Assembly: GCA_028715025.1 (NCBI GenBank)
Contig: JAQTLG010000036.1
Span: 1-10,002 of the forward strand
Origin: Dehalococcoidia bacterium
GTDB taxonomy: Bacteria; Chloroflexota; Dehalococcoidia; GIF9; UBA5629
Direction: 5' to 3'
Length of the DNA stretch: 10,002 nucleotides
Shown: positions 1 to 6,308 of the stretch, piece by piece
Position numbering within the stretch: the first letter of the stretch is position 1
Layout: each line of letters begins with the position of its first letter
Made by a program: the position numbers and the translations under genes
The notes under the pieces: model-generated
What the model was told of the DNA's origin: nothing
What the model saw: the letters and a program-made list of their open reading frames with translations, nothing else
Database searches by the model: none

Positions 1-672
1 AGCTACCAGAACGGCGTCGTTCGCAAATACACGATTAAAGGCATATATACAGTTGTATTTCCCCTGTCCGACATGTCGATCTTCGTTACACAGAAAGAGA
101 TGGAATCGGTCCTTGGCCTGCATGACCGTGCTTCTGAGATCCTGATAAAGACGGACGAGTCGTATCCGGAGCAATATTACATCGATCAACTGCGGCGGGC
201 CGGAATCGTACTGCAGGACATCAAGCAGTGGAAGGATTTTATCGGGCTGGTGCTGGGAATCGCTCAGAGTTTTGACATTATCAAGCGAATAATCCTCTTT
301 GTCGGATTGATGGTGGCCGGGGTCACCATATTCATCGTTATCTTTATCGCCACTATCAGCAGGAAAAAGCAGATCGGCATCATGAAAGCCATCGGTATGA
401 AGCAGCAGATCATCGTGATGTCCTATGTCTTCCTGGCTCTTTTCTACGCCCTGATCGGAATCGGAGTAGGAACGATTGTCCTTGAAACGCTGATAGTACC
501 CTATTTTGTAGCCCATCCGCTCAGCTTTCCCATGGGATTTGTCAGCCCGCAAATAGTCCCCAGTGAATTCCTTGTCAGCGTTATAAGCATGATCCTTGTA
601 AGCATTGCGGGCGGATTCATTCCTTCATGGAGAGTCACCCGTGAGAATATTATCAAGGCCATCTGGGGTTAG
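1..672 (+). CDS. ABC transporter permease, FtsX/MacB (LolC/E-like) type, 5'-truncated by window edge
   Basis: The reading frame is open from base 1 and ends at TAG 670-672, so 223 C-terminal residues are visible and the true start lies upstream of the window. The Met codon at 73 is internal. The visible part begins in what is probably the extracytoplasmic core domain. Three hydrophobic segments follow at about residues 96-119, 137-161 and 190-208. Between the first two lies the cytoplasmic sequence RKKQIGIMKAIGMKQQ, the typical FtsX-domain coupling loop that contacts the ATPase. The short C-terminus after the last helix (PSWR...AIWG) is also typical. This family works by mechanotransmission, moving lipoproteins, peptides, antibiotics or lipids out of the membrane rather than transporting through a channel. 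The ATPase gene follows after 8 bases, so the two almost certainly form one operon and one complex. The substrate is unknown. The family call is firm; assignment to Lol, Mac or an antimicrobial-peptide exporter is not possible from this fragment. Confidence 0.9.
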   Translation, partial: SYQNGVVRKYTIKGIYTVVFPLSDMSIFVTQKEMESVLGLHDRASEILIKTDESYPEQYYIDQLRRAGIVLQDIKQWKDFIGLVLGIAQSFDIIKRIILFVGLMVAGVTIFIVIFIATISRKKQIGIMKAIGMKQQIIVMSYVFLALFYALIGIGVGTIVLETLIVPYFVAHPLSFPMGFVSPQIVPSEFLVSVISMILVSIAGGFIPSWRVTRENIIKAIWG

Positions 673-680
673 CTTAAGGG

Positions 681-1433
681 ATGATAACGGTTAACAACTT
701 GGAAAAAACCTACCCCGGCCACGTTCCGGTCAGGGCGCTGGTAAATGTAAGTTTTAAAATACCCGGGGGACAATTCGTGGCAATCATGGGGCCAAGCGGA
801 TCCGGTAAATCCACCCTGCTTCACCAGCTTGCACTGCTGGATAATCCCACAGCCGGTCGCATATTGCTGGATGATATAGATGTGTCCACGCTCTCCGACC
901 ACATGCGTAGCGAATTCCGCCTCAAACGTCTCGGCTATGTGTTCCAGGAATACGCGCTGATACCTGAATTGAACGCAATCGAAAACGCTTATCTCCCGCT
1001 TATGCTGCTCGGCATGAAGAAGAGAGACTACATCAGGGCATCGACAGATTTGATGGTCAAAGTCGGGCTGGGCGACCGGCTCAAACACATGATCAGCCAG
1101 CTCTCCGGCGGCGAGCAGCAGAGGGTGGCCATAGCCCGCGCACTGGTGAATAAGTCAAAGATATTATTTGCGGACGAGCCCTGTGCAAATCTGGACACTG
1201 AGAACAAAGGGATTGTTCTGAGGCTGCTGCGAAAACTGTGCGATGAGCTGGGCCAGACCATCCTGATGGTGACACATGAGCCCGAGCAAAGACAATTCGC
1301 CGACCGTGTTATCTGGTTGAAAGACGGCCGCATTGAGAGCGAGGAGACAATTTGCGCCGAAGAGCGCGATGATGCTTTGCATAACGCCTATCGCACCGAT
1401 GAGACCGCGAACGACGATCAATTCCTGAAATAA
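681..1433 (+). CDS. ABC transporter ATP-binding protein, LolD/MacB family
   Basis: This 250-residue ATPase has every motif of a functional ABC nucleotide-binding domain: A-loop Tyr11, Walker A GPSGSGKST at 37-45, Q-loop Gln89 (VFQEY), signature LSGGEQQRVAIARA at 141-154, Walker B ILFADEP at 161-167 and H-loop His199. The overall pattern fits the LolD/MacB/FtsE-like group that pairs with FtsX-type permeases, which matches the upstream gene. After Walker B it reads DEPCANLD, where the family usually has DEPTGNLD. The catalytic Glu166 and the D-loop Asp172 are kept. After His199 there is a short acidic, polar C-terminal tail. The ATG lies 8 bases after the permease stop. No well-spaced Shine-Dalgarno sequence is visible (AAGGG directly abuts the ATG), so translational coupling to the permease is likely. 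It probably powers the release or export of an unknown hydrophobic substrate at the cytoplasmic membrane. Confidence 0.95.
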   Translation: MITVNNLEKTYPGHVPVRALVNVSFKIPGGQFVAIMGPSGSGKSTLLHQLALLDNPTAGRILLDDIDVSTLSDHMRSEFRLKRLGYVFQEYALIPELNAIENAYLPLMLLGMKKRDYIRASTDLMVKVGLGDRLKHMISQLSGGEQQRVAIARALVNKSKILFADEPCANLDTENKGIVLRLLRKLCDELGQTILMVTHEPEQRQFADRVIWLKDGRIESEETICAEERDDALHNAYRTDETANDDQFLK

Positions 1434-1436
1434 ACC

Positions 1437-1465
1437 TTCTTCACCCCGAATACGTTTATTATAAT
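1437..1465 (+). promoter_or_regulatory. Predicted sigma70-type promoter for the DUF5667-like gene
   Basis: A perfect -10 hexamer TATAAT lies at 1460-1465, with a weak -35 candidate TTCTTC at 1437-1442, 17 bases upstream. The predicted transcription start is near 1472, about 20 bases before the ATG at 1492. The site sits in the 58-base gap after the ATPase gene, in which no terminator hairpin is visible, so the downstream gene may be read both from this promoter and by read-through. Confidence 0.5.
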
Positions 1466-1491
1466 GAATAGAATATCTGACGGGGGTAAAT

Positions 1492-2409
1492 ATGATTAAA
1501 TTTTTAACAGCTTTTTTAGTTATGCTCTGTGTCCTGACCATGGTCGCCTCAAGTGTACCGGCGTCAGCCGACAGCGCGGAAATAACAGCCATAGGAGACG
1601 CCACCACACCTGCAATCCTGCCGGACTCGGGCCTTAATTTTCTGAACGGCTGGGGCAGGAACATTCAACTGATGTTTGCGGGAAGTGATGCTGCAAAGGC
1701 CAGGCTGATGCTGAAATACTCAGGCGAAGATGCGCTGGCATTGAAGGAAATGTACGCGGCGGGCAAATATGATGTGGGCGCCAGGCAATCGGAGCAATAT
1801 GCGCTGCAACTACAGAACACTGTACAGGCCGTGGAGCAGGTCAGGGCCAGCCAGGGAGAACAGGTCTCGGTGGAGCTGATCACCAAACTGGAACAGAATT
1901 ATCTTAAACAGCAGGAGGTCCTGCTGTCAGTGCTGGAAAAAGCGCCCGAAGCAGCGCAAAGCGGTTTACTCAACGCCATCGAGAATTCCAACAAACACGT
2001 CGCCACAGTGATTCTCGCTCAAGAAGGCGAGCAGGCCCTGCTGCAGTACCAGACGCAGGTCAACCAACAGACGAATAATATGGGAGAGGAGACCAAGGTC
2101 ATGGTACAGCAAAGACTGCAGGCCGTGCATGGACAGTCCGGCCAGTCTTCCGGCAGCAGCAGTGGACAGGGCGTTCAGACACAGACTCAGACTCAGACCC
2201 AAACACAGACCCAGACACAGACACAAACTCAGACTCAGGCCGAGGTCCAGACACCGTCAGTGCTGCCGGTGCAGGTACAGGTCCAGGCTACTGTACAGAC
2301 TCAACAGCAGACCGAACAACAGACCGGCCAGCAGAACCAGAATCAGAGCAGCGGTTCTTCAAATACAGGCTCCGGAGGCGGCGGCCAGGGCAGCGGCAAT
2401 AAGAAATAG
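1492..2409 (+). CDS. Secreted DUF5667-like protein with Gln/Thr-rich repeat tail
   Basis: This is a 305-residue protein with an N-terminal signal peptide: Lys3, a hydrophobic core at about 4-20 and a likely signal peptidase I site after ASA at 24-26. No lipobox is seen. Residues about 40-185 are predicted helical and resemble DUF5667-type domains: an LPDS motif at 43-46 followed by long amphipathic helices with regular Ala/Leu/Gln/Glu spacing. The function of that domain is not known. From about residue 205 the chain becomes low-complexity Gln/Ser/Gly/Thr-rich, including ten consecutive Gln-Thr pairs at 229-248, further Q-V/Q-T stretches and a Gly/Ser end with two terminal Lys. No LPXTG anchor or C-terminal membrane helix is seen, so the protein is probably released or held outside the membrane by interactions. 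The start is supported by CGGGGGT at 1481-1487, 4 bases before the ATG. It lies next to an ABC exporter, but a functional link is only suggested by position. The secretion call is firm; the domain name is by pattern memory. Confidence 0.85.
   Translation: MIKFLTAFLVMLCVLTMVASSVPASADSAEITAIGDATTPAILPDSGLNFLNGWGRNIQLMFAGSDAAKARLMLKYSGEDALALKEMYAAGKYDVGARQSEQYALQLQNTVQAVEQVRASQGEQVSVELITKLEQNYLKQQEVLLSVLEKAPEAAQSGLLNAIENSNKHVATVILAQEGEQALLQYQTQVNQQTNNMGEETKVMVQQRLQAVHGQSGQSSGSSSGQGVQTQTQTQTQTQTQTQTQTQTQAEVQTPSVLPVQVQVQATVQTQQQTEQQTGQQNQNQSSGSSNTGSGGGGQGSGNKK
2176..2235 (+). repeat. In-frame hexanucleotide tandem repeat (CARACN x10) encoding (Gln-Thr)10
   Basis: Ten tandem six-base units, each CAG or CAA followed by ACA, ACT or ACC, encode ten Gln-Thr pairs; an eleventh degenerate unit, CAGGCC (Gln-Ala), follows. 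The unit is two codons long, so gain or loss of units would keep the frame. Third positions vary between units, which suggests the array is old, or that the peptide is selected for, rather than freshly expanded. The repeat sits in the low-complexity tail of the secreted DUF5667-like protein. Confidence 0.95.
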
Positions 2410-2445
2410 CCTTTGATGTAAACAGCTTGCCTATTTCAGCAATAA

Positions 2446-2475
2446 AAGAGTGCGGGTTTGGAAACCCGCACTCTT
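2446..2475. terminator. Intrinsic terminator hairpin between convergent genes, strongest for the minus strand
   Basis: A perfect 14-base inverted repeat pairs AAGAGTGCGGGTTT at 2446-2459 with its complement at 2462-2475; only GG lies between the arms, so the real loop is about four to six bases. Read on the minus strand, the stem is followed directly by TTTTATT, a good U-tract, and lies 27 bases past the ligase stop codon. On the plus strand the stem is followed by CTGATTTCCC, a poor U-tract, but it lies 36 bases past the secreted-protein gene. It therefore terminates the ligase transcript and may also act in the other direction. Confidence 0.85.
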
Positions 2476-2502
2476 CTGATTTCCCTGGCCGAGACCTTGC
2501 CT

Positions 2503-4206
2503 CTATTTCTTCGCGCCCTCGGTAAGCTGGCTGCGAAGCTCGCGCTTCAGCACCTTGCCGATGGCAGACGTGGGCAGCTTATCCATAAAGACGATTGTTT
2601 TGGGCACCTTGTAGGGCGCGACCCGGCTGCGGAGGTACTCCGTGATCTTCTTCTTCTCCTCCTCGCTCTGCTCGATGCCGGGTTTGAGCACGATAGCCGA
2701 AGCAACCATCTCAGAGCCGGGCCGGTTAGGATCCGGTATACCAACGCTGGCGCCCGTATCGACATCGGGGAACTCGCAGATGATGTCATCCAGCTGGCGC
2801 GTGTAAACCTTGAAACCGGAAACGTTGACCATGTCCTTGAGACGGTCAACTACAAAGATGTAGCCCTCCTCGTCCATCTGGCCGATATCTCCCGTATGGA
2901 ACCAGCCGTCCTTCAACACCTTGGCCGTCTCCTCCGGCTTGCCGAAATAGCCTTTGGTGAACACCTGCGGCCCCCTGATGATAATCTCGCCGGGCTCACC
3001 GAAGGGCACAGGCTCGCCTGTGGTGGTATCCACTATTTTAATATCTGTATCGGATATGGGCAGACCGACCGAGCCCGGCTTCTTTTTGCCGAAAAGCGGC
3101 CCGGCCGTCACGATAGCGCTGGTCTCCGTCAGCCCGTATACCTCAACCAGCTTGTTGGCGCCCACAATGCTCTCAAACTCCTTGATATACTCCGGCGGGA
3201 AGGGCGCGGCTCCGCTGCAGAAATACTGAACTTTCGAGAAATCATAGGAACGAAAGTCGGGCTGCTTCATCAGCTCAAGGAAGACCACGGGCACATTGCC
3301 TATAAGGTGAGGCCTGGTCTTCTTCATCCACTTGATAATGAATTTCTGGTCGCGCGGGTTGGGCACGGACACCTGTGTGACTGCCTTGGAGAACATGGCC
3401 AGCCCCATCACCAGTCCGGCGATGTGGAAAAGCGGCATTGCCGTAAGCCCGACCTGCTCCCCTACAGGTGTATCCAGCCAGGTTGTGACCTGTATCATCT
3501 GCCGTACCAGGTTGCGATGGGTAAGCTCGGCGCCCTTCGGCAGCCCGGTGGTGCCGCCCGTGTACTGCATGGCGCAGGTATCATCCGGACCGACCTTGAC
3601 CTCGATTATGTCAGCCGGCAGCTTTTTCATCACATCTGTAAACTGCCAGACCTCTATGCCTTCAAGTGTCTCCACCTTGCCGGTGGGCACCTTCTTAGAG
3701 AGTTTGGCCAGTGTCTTGATAGGTTGAGGGATATAGTCCAGTATGCAGGTGAAAACACATAGCTTTAGCTCCGTCTCCGGCGCCACACGTTTGATGCGCG
3801 GGAAGAGGGCGTCCAGCGTCAGGAGGGCTTTGGCGCCCGAGTCCTTGAGCTGGTATTTCAGCTCCTCCTCCGTCAGCAACGGGCTAACACCACTGAGAAC
3901 GCAGCCGGCCTTCTGTATACCCAGCGCGGCAACATAGTATGCCGGCAGGTTGGGCAGGTTCACACCGACGATGTCGCCCTTCTTTATACCCGCTTTTTGC
4001 AGGAGCGCGGCAAAGCGGTTGGACATAGTGTCGAGCTGGCCGAAGGTAAAGGGCGTGCCCATATACCACAGGGCTATGCGCCTGGGGAATTTTTGGAAAG
4101 CCTCCTTGATGGATTCCCAGAAGGTGAGTTCGGGATACTTGATATTTGCGGGAACGTGCGGATCGTACTGCTTGAGCCAGGGCCTCTGATCGTAATGATC
4201 AGCCAT
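2503..4206 (-). CDS. Long-chain fatty acid-CoA ligase-like enzyme (AMP-binding family)
   Basis: This 567-residue, full-length acyl-CoA synthetase of the ANL superfamily activates a carboxylic acid with ATP to an acyl-adenylate and transfers it to CoA. The large N-terminal domain carries the P-loop YTGGTTGLPKG at 215-225 and the adenine-site motif YGLTETS at 357-363. GWFHTGDIG lies at 434-442, and the ribose-binding/hinge region DRLKDMVNVSGFKV is at 454-467. The small C-terminal domain ends with SAIGKVLKREL, whose Lys551 is the expected adenylation lysine. All key residues are kept. After the hinge, YTRQLDDII replaces the more usual YPREVEEVL, a modest divergence. There is no signal peptide or membrane anchor, so it is cytosolic. 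GAGGAGGTT at 4215-4223 supports the ATG start. It has its own predicted promoter and a strong terminator. The overall pattern is FadD-like, which suggests a medium- or long-chain, or aryl-alkyl, acid; the substrate cannot be read from sequence. It may activate the acid made by the upstream dehydrogenases. Confidence 0.93.
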   Translation of the reverse strand: MADHYDQRPWLKQYDPHVPANIKYPELTFWESIKEAFQKFPRRIALWYMGTPFTFGQLDTMSNRFAALLQKAGIKKGDIVGVNLPNLPAYYVAALGIQKAGCVLSGVSPLLTEEELKYQLKDSGAKALLTLDALFPRIKRVAPETELKLCVFTCILDYIPQPIKTLAKLSKKVPTGKVETLEGIEVWQFTDVMKKLPADIIEVKVGPDDTCAMQYTGGTTGLPKGAELTHRNLVRQMIQVTTWLDTPVGEQVGLTAMPLFHIAGLVMGLAMFSKAVTQVSVPNPRDQKFIIKWMKKTRPHLIGNVPVVFLELMKQPDFRSYDFSKVQYFCSGAAPFPPEYIKEFESIVGANKLVEVYGLTETSAIVTAGPLFGKKKPGSVGLPISDTDIKIVDTTTGEPVPFGEPGEIIIRGPQVFTKGYFGKPEETAKVLKDGWFHTGDIGQMDEEGYIFVVDRLKDMVNVSGFKVYTRQLDDIICEFPDVDTGASVGIPDPNRPGSEMVASAIVLKPGIEQSEEEKKKITEYLRSRVAPYKVPKTIVFMDKLPTSAIGKVLKRELRSQLTEGAKK

Positions 4207-4214
4207 CGTGCAAC

Positions 4215-4223
4215 AACCTCCTC
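4215..4223 (-). promoter_or_regulatory. Strong ribosome binding site of the acyl-CoA ligase gene
   Basis: On the minus strand GAGGAGGTT lies 8 bases before the ATG at 4206. It is nearly a full anti-Shine-Dalgarno match and fixes the start codon. Confidence 0.8.
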
Positions 4224-4330
4224 AATTTTTTATGACAGCCGGAGGATTCCGGCCTGACCACCACATAACCGATAGCGGCGACCCTGACAACCCCAGGAAT
4301 CAGGCATTTGAACCGGGATAGCCTGCGCCT

Positions 4331-4362
4331 ATTCTATCAGATTTAAAACACTCTTGTGTCAA
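4331..4362 (-). promoter_or_regulatory. Predicted promoter of the acyl-CoA ligase gene, with a leader of about 120 bases
   Basis: On the minus strand a consensus -35 TTGACA (4362-4357) is followed by TGATAGAAT (4339-4331), which fits an extended -10 (TGnTAGAAT). The spacing to TAGAAT is 20 bases, longer than ideal; the overlapping hexamer TGATAG would sit at the ideal 17. The predicted start is near 4324, leaving about 118 bases of untranslated leader before the ATG at 4206. The leader contains a small hairpin with six-base arms (GCCGGA 4238-4243 / TCCGGC 4248-4253) just upstream of the ribosome binding site. I do not recognise it as a known riboswitch. No terminator follows the hydrolase gene, so read-through from upstream is also possible. 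Confidence 0.55.
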
Positions 4363-4397
4363 CAAATAATCAATATCACAGATTTATTATGCGACTA

Positions 4398-5075
4398 TCA
4401 AGATTTAAGCTCATCCAGGAATTCACTGATGAACTGCTTCACTTCATCCGCCGGTTTGATCGCGCCGTAATGCCCTTCACACAGTATGTCCGCTTCGATC
4501 TGCATTATTCGCTCCAGCGATATGGCCGCAAGCTGCGGATCGCCTCCCCACATGGGCATGTACGGGCCGTGTATATCCTGCCCGAAGAGCACCTTCTTCC
4601 CCTCCGATTCTATCGTCACCACCATGCTGCCGGGCGTATGCCCGGGCACATACATAAAACTGAATTTCGTTGATCCTATGAACCGTTCATTCAACTGTCC
4701 CGCGAGTTTTTCGTCCACCGGGCACGGACGGTAGCGCACGCCATAGTGCTCGGCGCCCACCTTTTTGCCCGATTCTATGGCTGCTGAATCCTCCGCATGG
4801 GCGATCACACGCAGGTTGAACCGGTCGCGCAGGTCCGCTGCGGACCCGATATGGTCGATGTGTGCATGAGTTATGATCAGCGTAGTCAACTGCTCGGGCA
4901 TGAAACCCAGCGCCTGTATATTGACTATTAGCTTATCCGTGCTCCCGCCCGCCCCGGCATCGATCAGCACCAGCTCGCCGGCATCGACCAGATAAACACA
5001 GCAGTCCATACCGCTGGAGATATCGGCGCTGCCGACCATGTAGACCTTTTCACAGACTCTGAAAGGGCTCTGCAT
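4398..5075 (-). CDS. Metallo-beta-lactamase-fold hydrolase (glyoxalase II-like)
   Basis: This cytosolic MBL-fold enzyme has 225 residues from the ATG at 5075. The di-metal site is complete: HAHIDH at 70-75, His146 in VPGHTPGS, Asp169-equivalent Asp167 in FGQDIHG and His202 in CEGHYG. The length and the absence of extra domains fit the small stand-alone MBL hydrolases that act on thioesters, lactones or other esters. A flavodiiron or RNase (beta-CASP) type is excluded by the lack of the extra domains. The frame also allows a GTG start at 5081, one base after the methyltransferase stop codon. I prefer the ATG because AGGG lies about 5 bases upstream of it, whereas the GTG has no well-spaced ribosome site. 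The gap of 7 bases (or 1) to the methyltransferase implies one transcript and translational coupling, so the hydrolase may act on that enzyme's product or substrate. The true substrate is unknown. Confidence 0.9.
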   Translation of the reverse strand: MQSPFRVCEKVYMVGSADISSGMDCCVYLVDAGELVLIDAGAGGSTDKLIVNIQALGFMPEQLTTLIITHAHIDHIGSAADLRDRFNLRVIAHAEDSAAIESGKKVGAEHYGVRYRPCPVDEKLAGQLNERFIGSTKFSFMYVPGHTPGSMVVTIESEGKKVLFGQDIHGPYMPMWGGDPQLAAISLERIMQIEADILCEGHYGAIKPADEVKQFISEFLDELKS

Positions 5076-5082
5076 CTCCACC

Positions 5083-6177
5083 CTACCGTTTTACAAGCTC
5101 AAGCAGGCAGTACTCATAAGGCAGTCCCCCAGGAGCATGATAGAACCTGTCCCTCAGCCTATGATAAATCTCTTCGATCTCTCCCTTGTCCTCGGCAGCA
5201 AGCCCTGTCTTGATGGAAGATTCGCTCCACGCCCGTACCACGTGAGCCAGAATGTCGGCCAGTTTGCCCTTGGCCTGCTCGTCGTCCAGTTGATTCTTAA
5301 ACTGCGCATAGTAGGCGCAGGGGACGGTCATCTCTTCAAAGAATGCGAGGTCAAACGTTTGCGCCAGCCCATCTTCTCCTATCAGGGACTTCATCTCCTG
5401 CGGCGTTGCGAAATAGTCGGGGACAAAAATGGCCTTACACTCCTCCTCCTTGATCCTGCCCTCCCGGCACAGCTCGTGGCAGATATCGCGCAGGTTATTA
5501 TATCCCGCCGACGCCGGCCAGCGGTCGCCACCCCGGTTGGTCAGGTTGGCCATAAACAGGGCGCCCCCTTCTCCCAACTCGGCGGCACGCTCCCTCAAAA
5601 ATACTCTCCAATCCCTCTTCCATTTTTCCACGAACTTACGGCGGTCTTTATCAGGCAGCTGGTTGGCCTGTATATGCGACGGGTGTTGAAAAAATTCCGT
5701 GCCCACGTCTTCGGTGTTCAGCCAGTGCAGCGATGTGGATGAGAACCCGAGATGCAGTTTTCCTTTTATCTCGGGTAACGCCTCATAAAAGGACCGACGG
5801 ATATAATCAGCCTCCACGCCGCCCAGCTGTTTCAATCTCGAGCCTGCCCAGAATCGGTCGAAATAGTCCCGCACGGCTATATCATTATAGACCAGTCTGA
5901 TTTTAAGCGAGGGATTTATGGCACGGATCTGCCCGATGATATTTTCAAACAGTACGCTCGAATTCACGCCGTCCGCAGCGCCGTAATCGGCTATAACGAA
6001 TGGCGTATCCGTGTCCATGCGTGTTATGCGCGGCGCGACGGACTTAATATAGGCCAGGATAGCGGGCAATATCTTGTAATCAACCGCTTTTGCCGTGTCG
6101 GAAATGCGGCTGTAATCTCCGGTCATAGTCGGCATATAATGCTGAGCTGCTGCGTCATTCTTGTTTCGATCTGCCAC
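5083..6177 (-). CDS. SABATH-like SAM-dependent carboxyl methyltransferase (Methyltransf_7 type)
   Basis: This 364-residue methyltransferase resembles the SABATH family, known mainly from plants, where members methylate the carboxyl groups of salicylate, jasmonate, benzoate and similar acids or the nitrogen of xanthosine-type alkaloids. Visible landmarks in the family order are: an N-terminal GDYS segment at 20-23 that corresponds to the substrate/SAM gate; SAM motif I ADYGAADGVNS at 63-73; YNDI at 97-100 (plant proteins have LNDLP-like sequence here); SFYEALP at 129-135; and FSSTSLHWL at 145-153, whose His-Trp pair lies in the substrate pocket of the plant enzymes. The C-terminal part, with its helical cap and the segment FVPDYFATPQEM, also fits. 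The start is GTG, supported by AGGAGAGGT at 6181-6189. The gene is followed almost without a gap by the MBL hydrolase and has its own predicted promoter. The likely substrate is a small carboxylic acid, possibly one made by the neighbouring aldehyde dehydrogenases, but this is inference. Confidence 0.85.
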   Translation of the reverse strand: MADRNKNDAAAQHYMPTMTGDYSRISDTAKAVDYKILPAILAYIKSVAPRITRMDTDTPFVIADYGAADGVNSSVLFENIIGQIRAINPSLKIRLVYNDIAVRDYFDRFWAGSRLKQLGGVEADYIRRSFYEALPEIKGKLHLGFSSTSLHWLNTEDVGTEFFQHPSHIQANQLPDKDRRKFVEKWKRDWRVFLRERAAELGEGGALFMANLTNRGGDRWPASAGYNNLRDICHELCREGRIKEEECKAIFVPDYFATPQEMKSLIGEDGLAQTFDLAFFEEMTVPCAYYAQFKNQLDDEQAKGKLADILAHVVRAWSESSIKTGLAAEDKGEIEEIYHRLRDRFYHAPGGLPYEYCLLELVKR

Positions 6178-6180
6178 TTA

Positions 6181-6189
6181 ACCTCTCCT
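6181..6189 (-). promoter_or_regulatory. Ribosome binding site that decides the GTG start of the methyltransferase
   Basis: On the minus strand AGGAGAGGT precedes the GTG at 6177 by 3 bases (6 from its GGAG core). It supports GTG over the first internal ATG, which encodes residue 15 and has no such site. Confidence 0.7.
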
Positions 6190-6218
6190 GATCGCTGCTG
6201 CGGGAAATTTCACATTCC

Positions 6219-6248
6219 AATATACCATTGAAGCGGAGGCGCTCACAA
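6219..6248 (-). promoter_or_regulatory. Predicted promoter of the methyltransferase-hydrolase pair
   Basis: On the minus strand TTGTGA (6248-6243, four of six consensus bases) is followed after 18 bases by TATATT (6224-6219, five of six). TGG just before the -10 gives an extended -10 (TGGTATATT). The predicted start is near 6212, about 35 bases before the GTG. The site lies downstream of the hairpin that follows the fusion gene, which is the expected layout for a new transcription unit. Confidence 0.5.
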
Positions 6249-6262
6249 CAGGCGCTGATTAT

Positions 6263-6290
6263 GGAAGGGGCGCCCGAGGGCGCCCCTTCC
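6263..6290 (-). terminator. GC-rich hairpin after the ALDH-ADH fusion gene (possible terminator, no U-tract)
   Basis: A perfect 13-base inverted repeat pairs GGAAGGGGCGCCC at 6263-6275 with its complement at 6278-6290; the effective loop is four bases. It begins 18 bases past the stop codon of the fusion gene. Read on the minus strand the stem is followed by ATAATCAGCG, so there is no proper U-tract. It could be a weak or factor-assisted terminator, or a hairpin that protects the 3' end of the upstream message. Confidence 0.55.
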
Positions 6291-6308
6291 CATAGGAGGA
6301 AAAGGCGC

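Noticed and set aside
2176..2235. The repeat array as a CRISPR or regulatory repeat.
   Set aside because: The units are six bases with no spacers and lie in frame within a protein tail.
2129..2416. An overlapping frame giving an Arg/His-rich basic protein across the hexanucleotide repeat.
   Set aside because: The basic repeats are only the shifted reading of the Gln-Thr array. The other frame has a signal peptide, a ribosome site and a promoter.
2458..3762. A 434-codon open frame on the plus strand opposite the acyl-CoA ligase gene.
   Set aside because: It is antisense to a motif-complete ligase. Its translation is Leu/Arg/His-rich with no recognisable domain, and it begins inside the terminator hairpin. 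It reflects codon bias of the real gene.
4281..4305. CCTGA/TCAGG inverted repeat downstream of the hydrolase gene as a terminator.
   Set aside because: It has only five paired bases with a 12-base loop and no U-tract, and it lies inside the predicted leader of the ligase gene.
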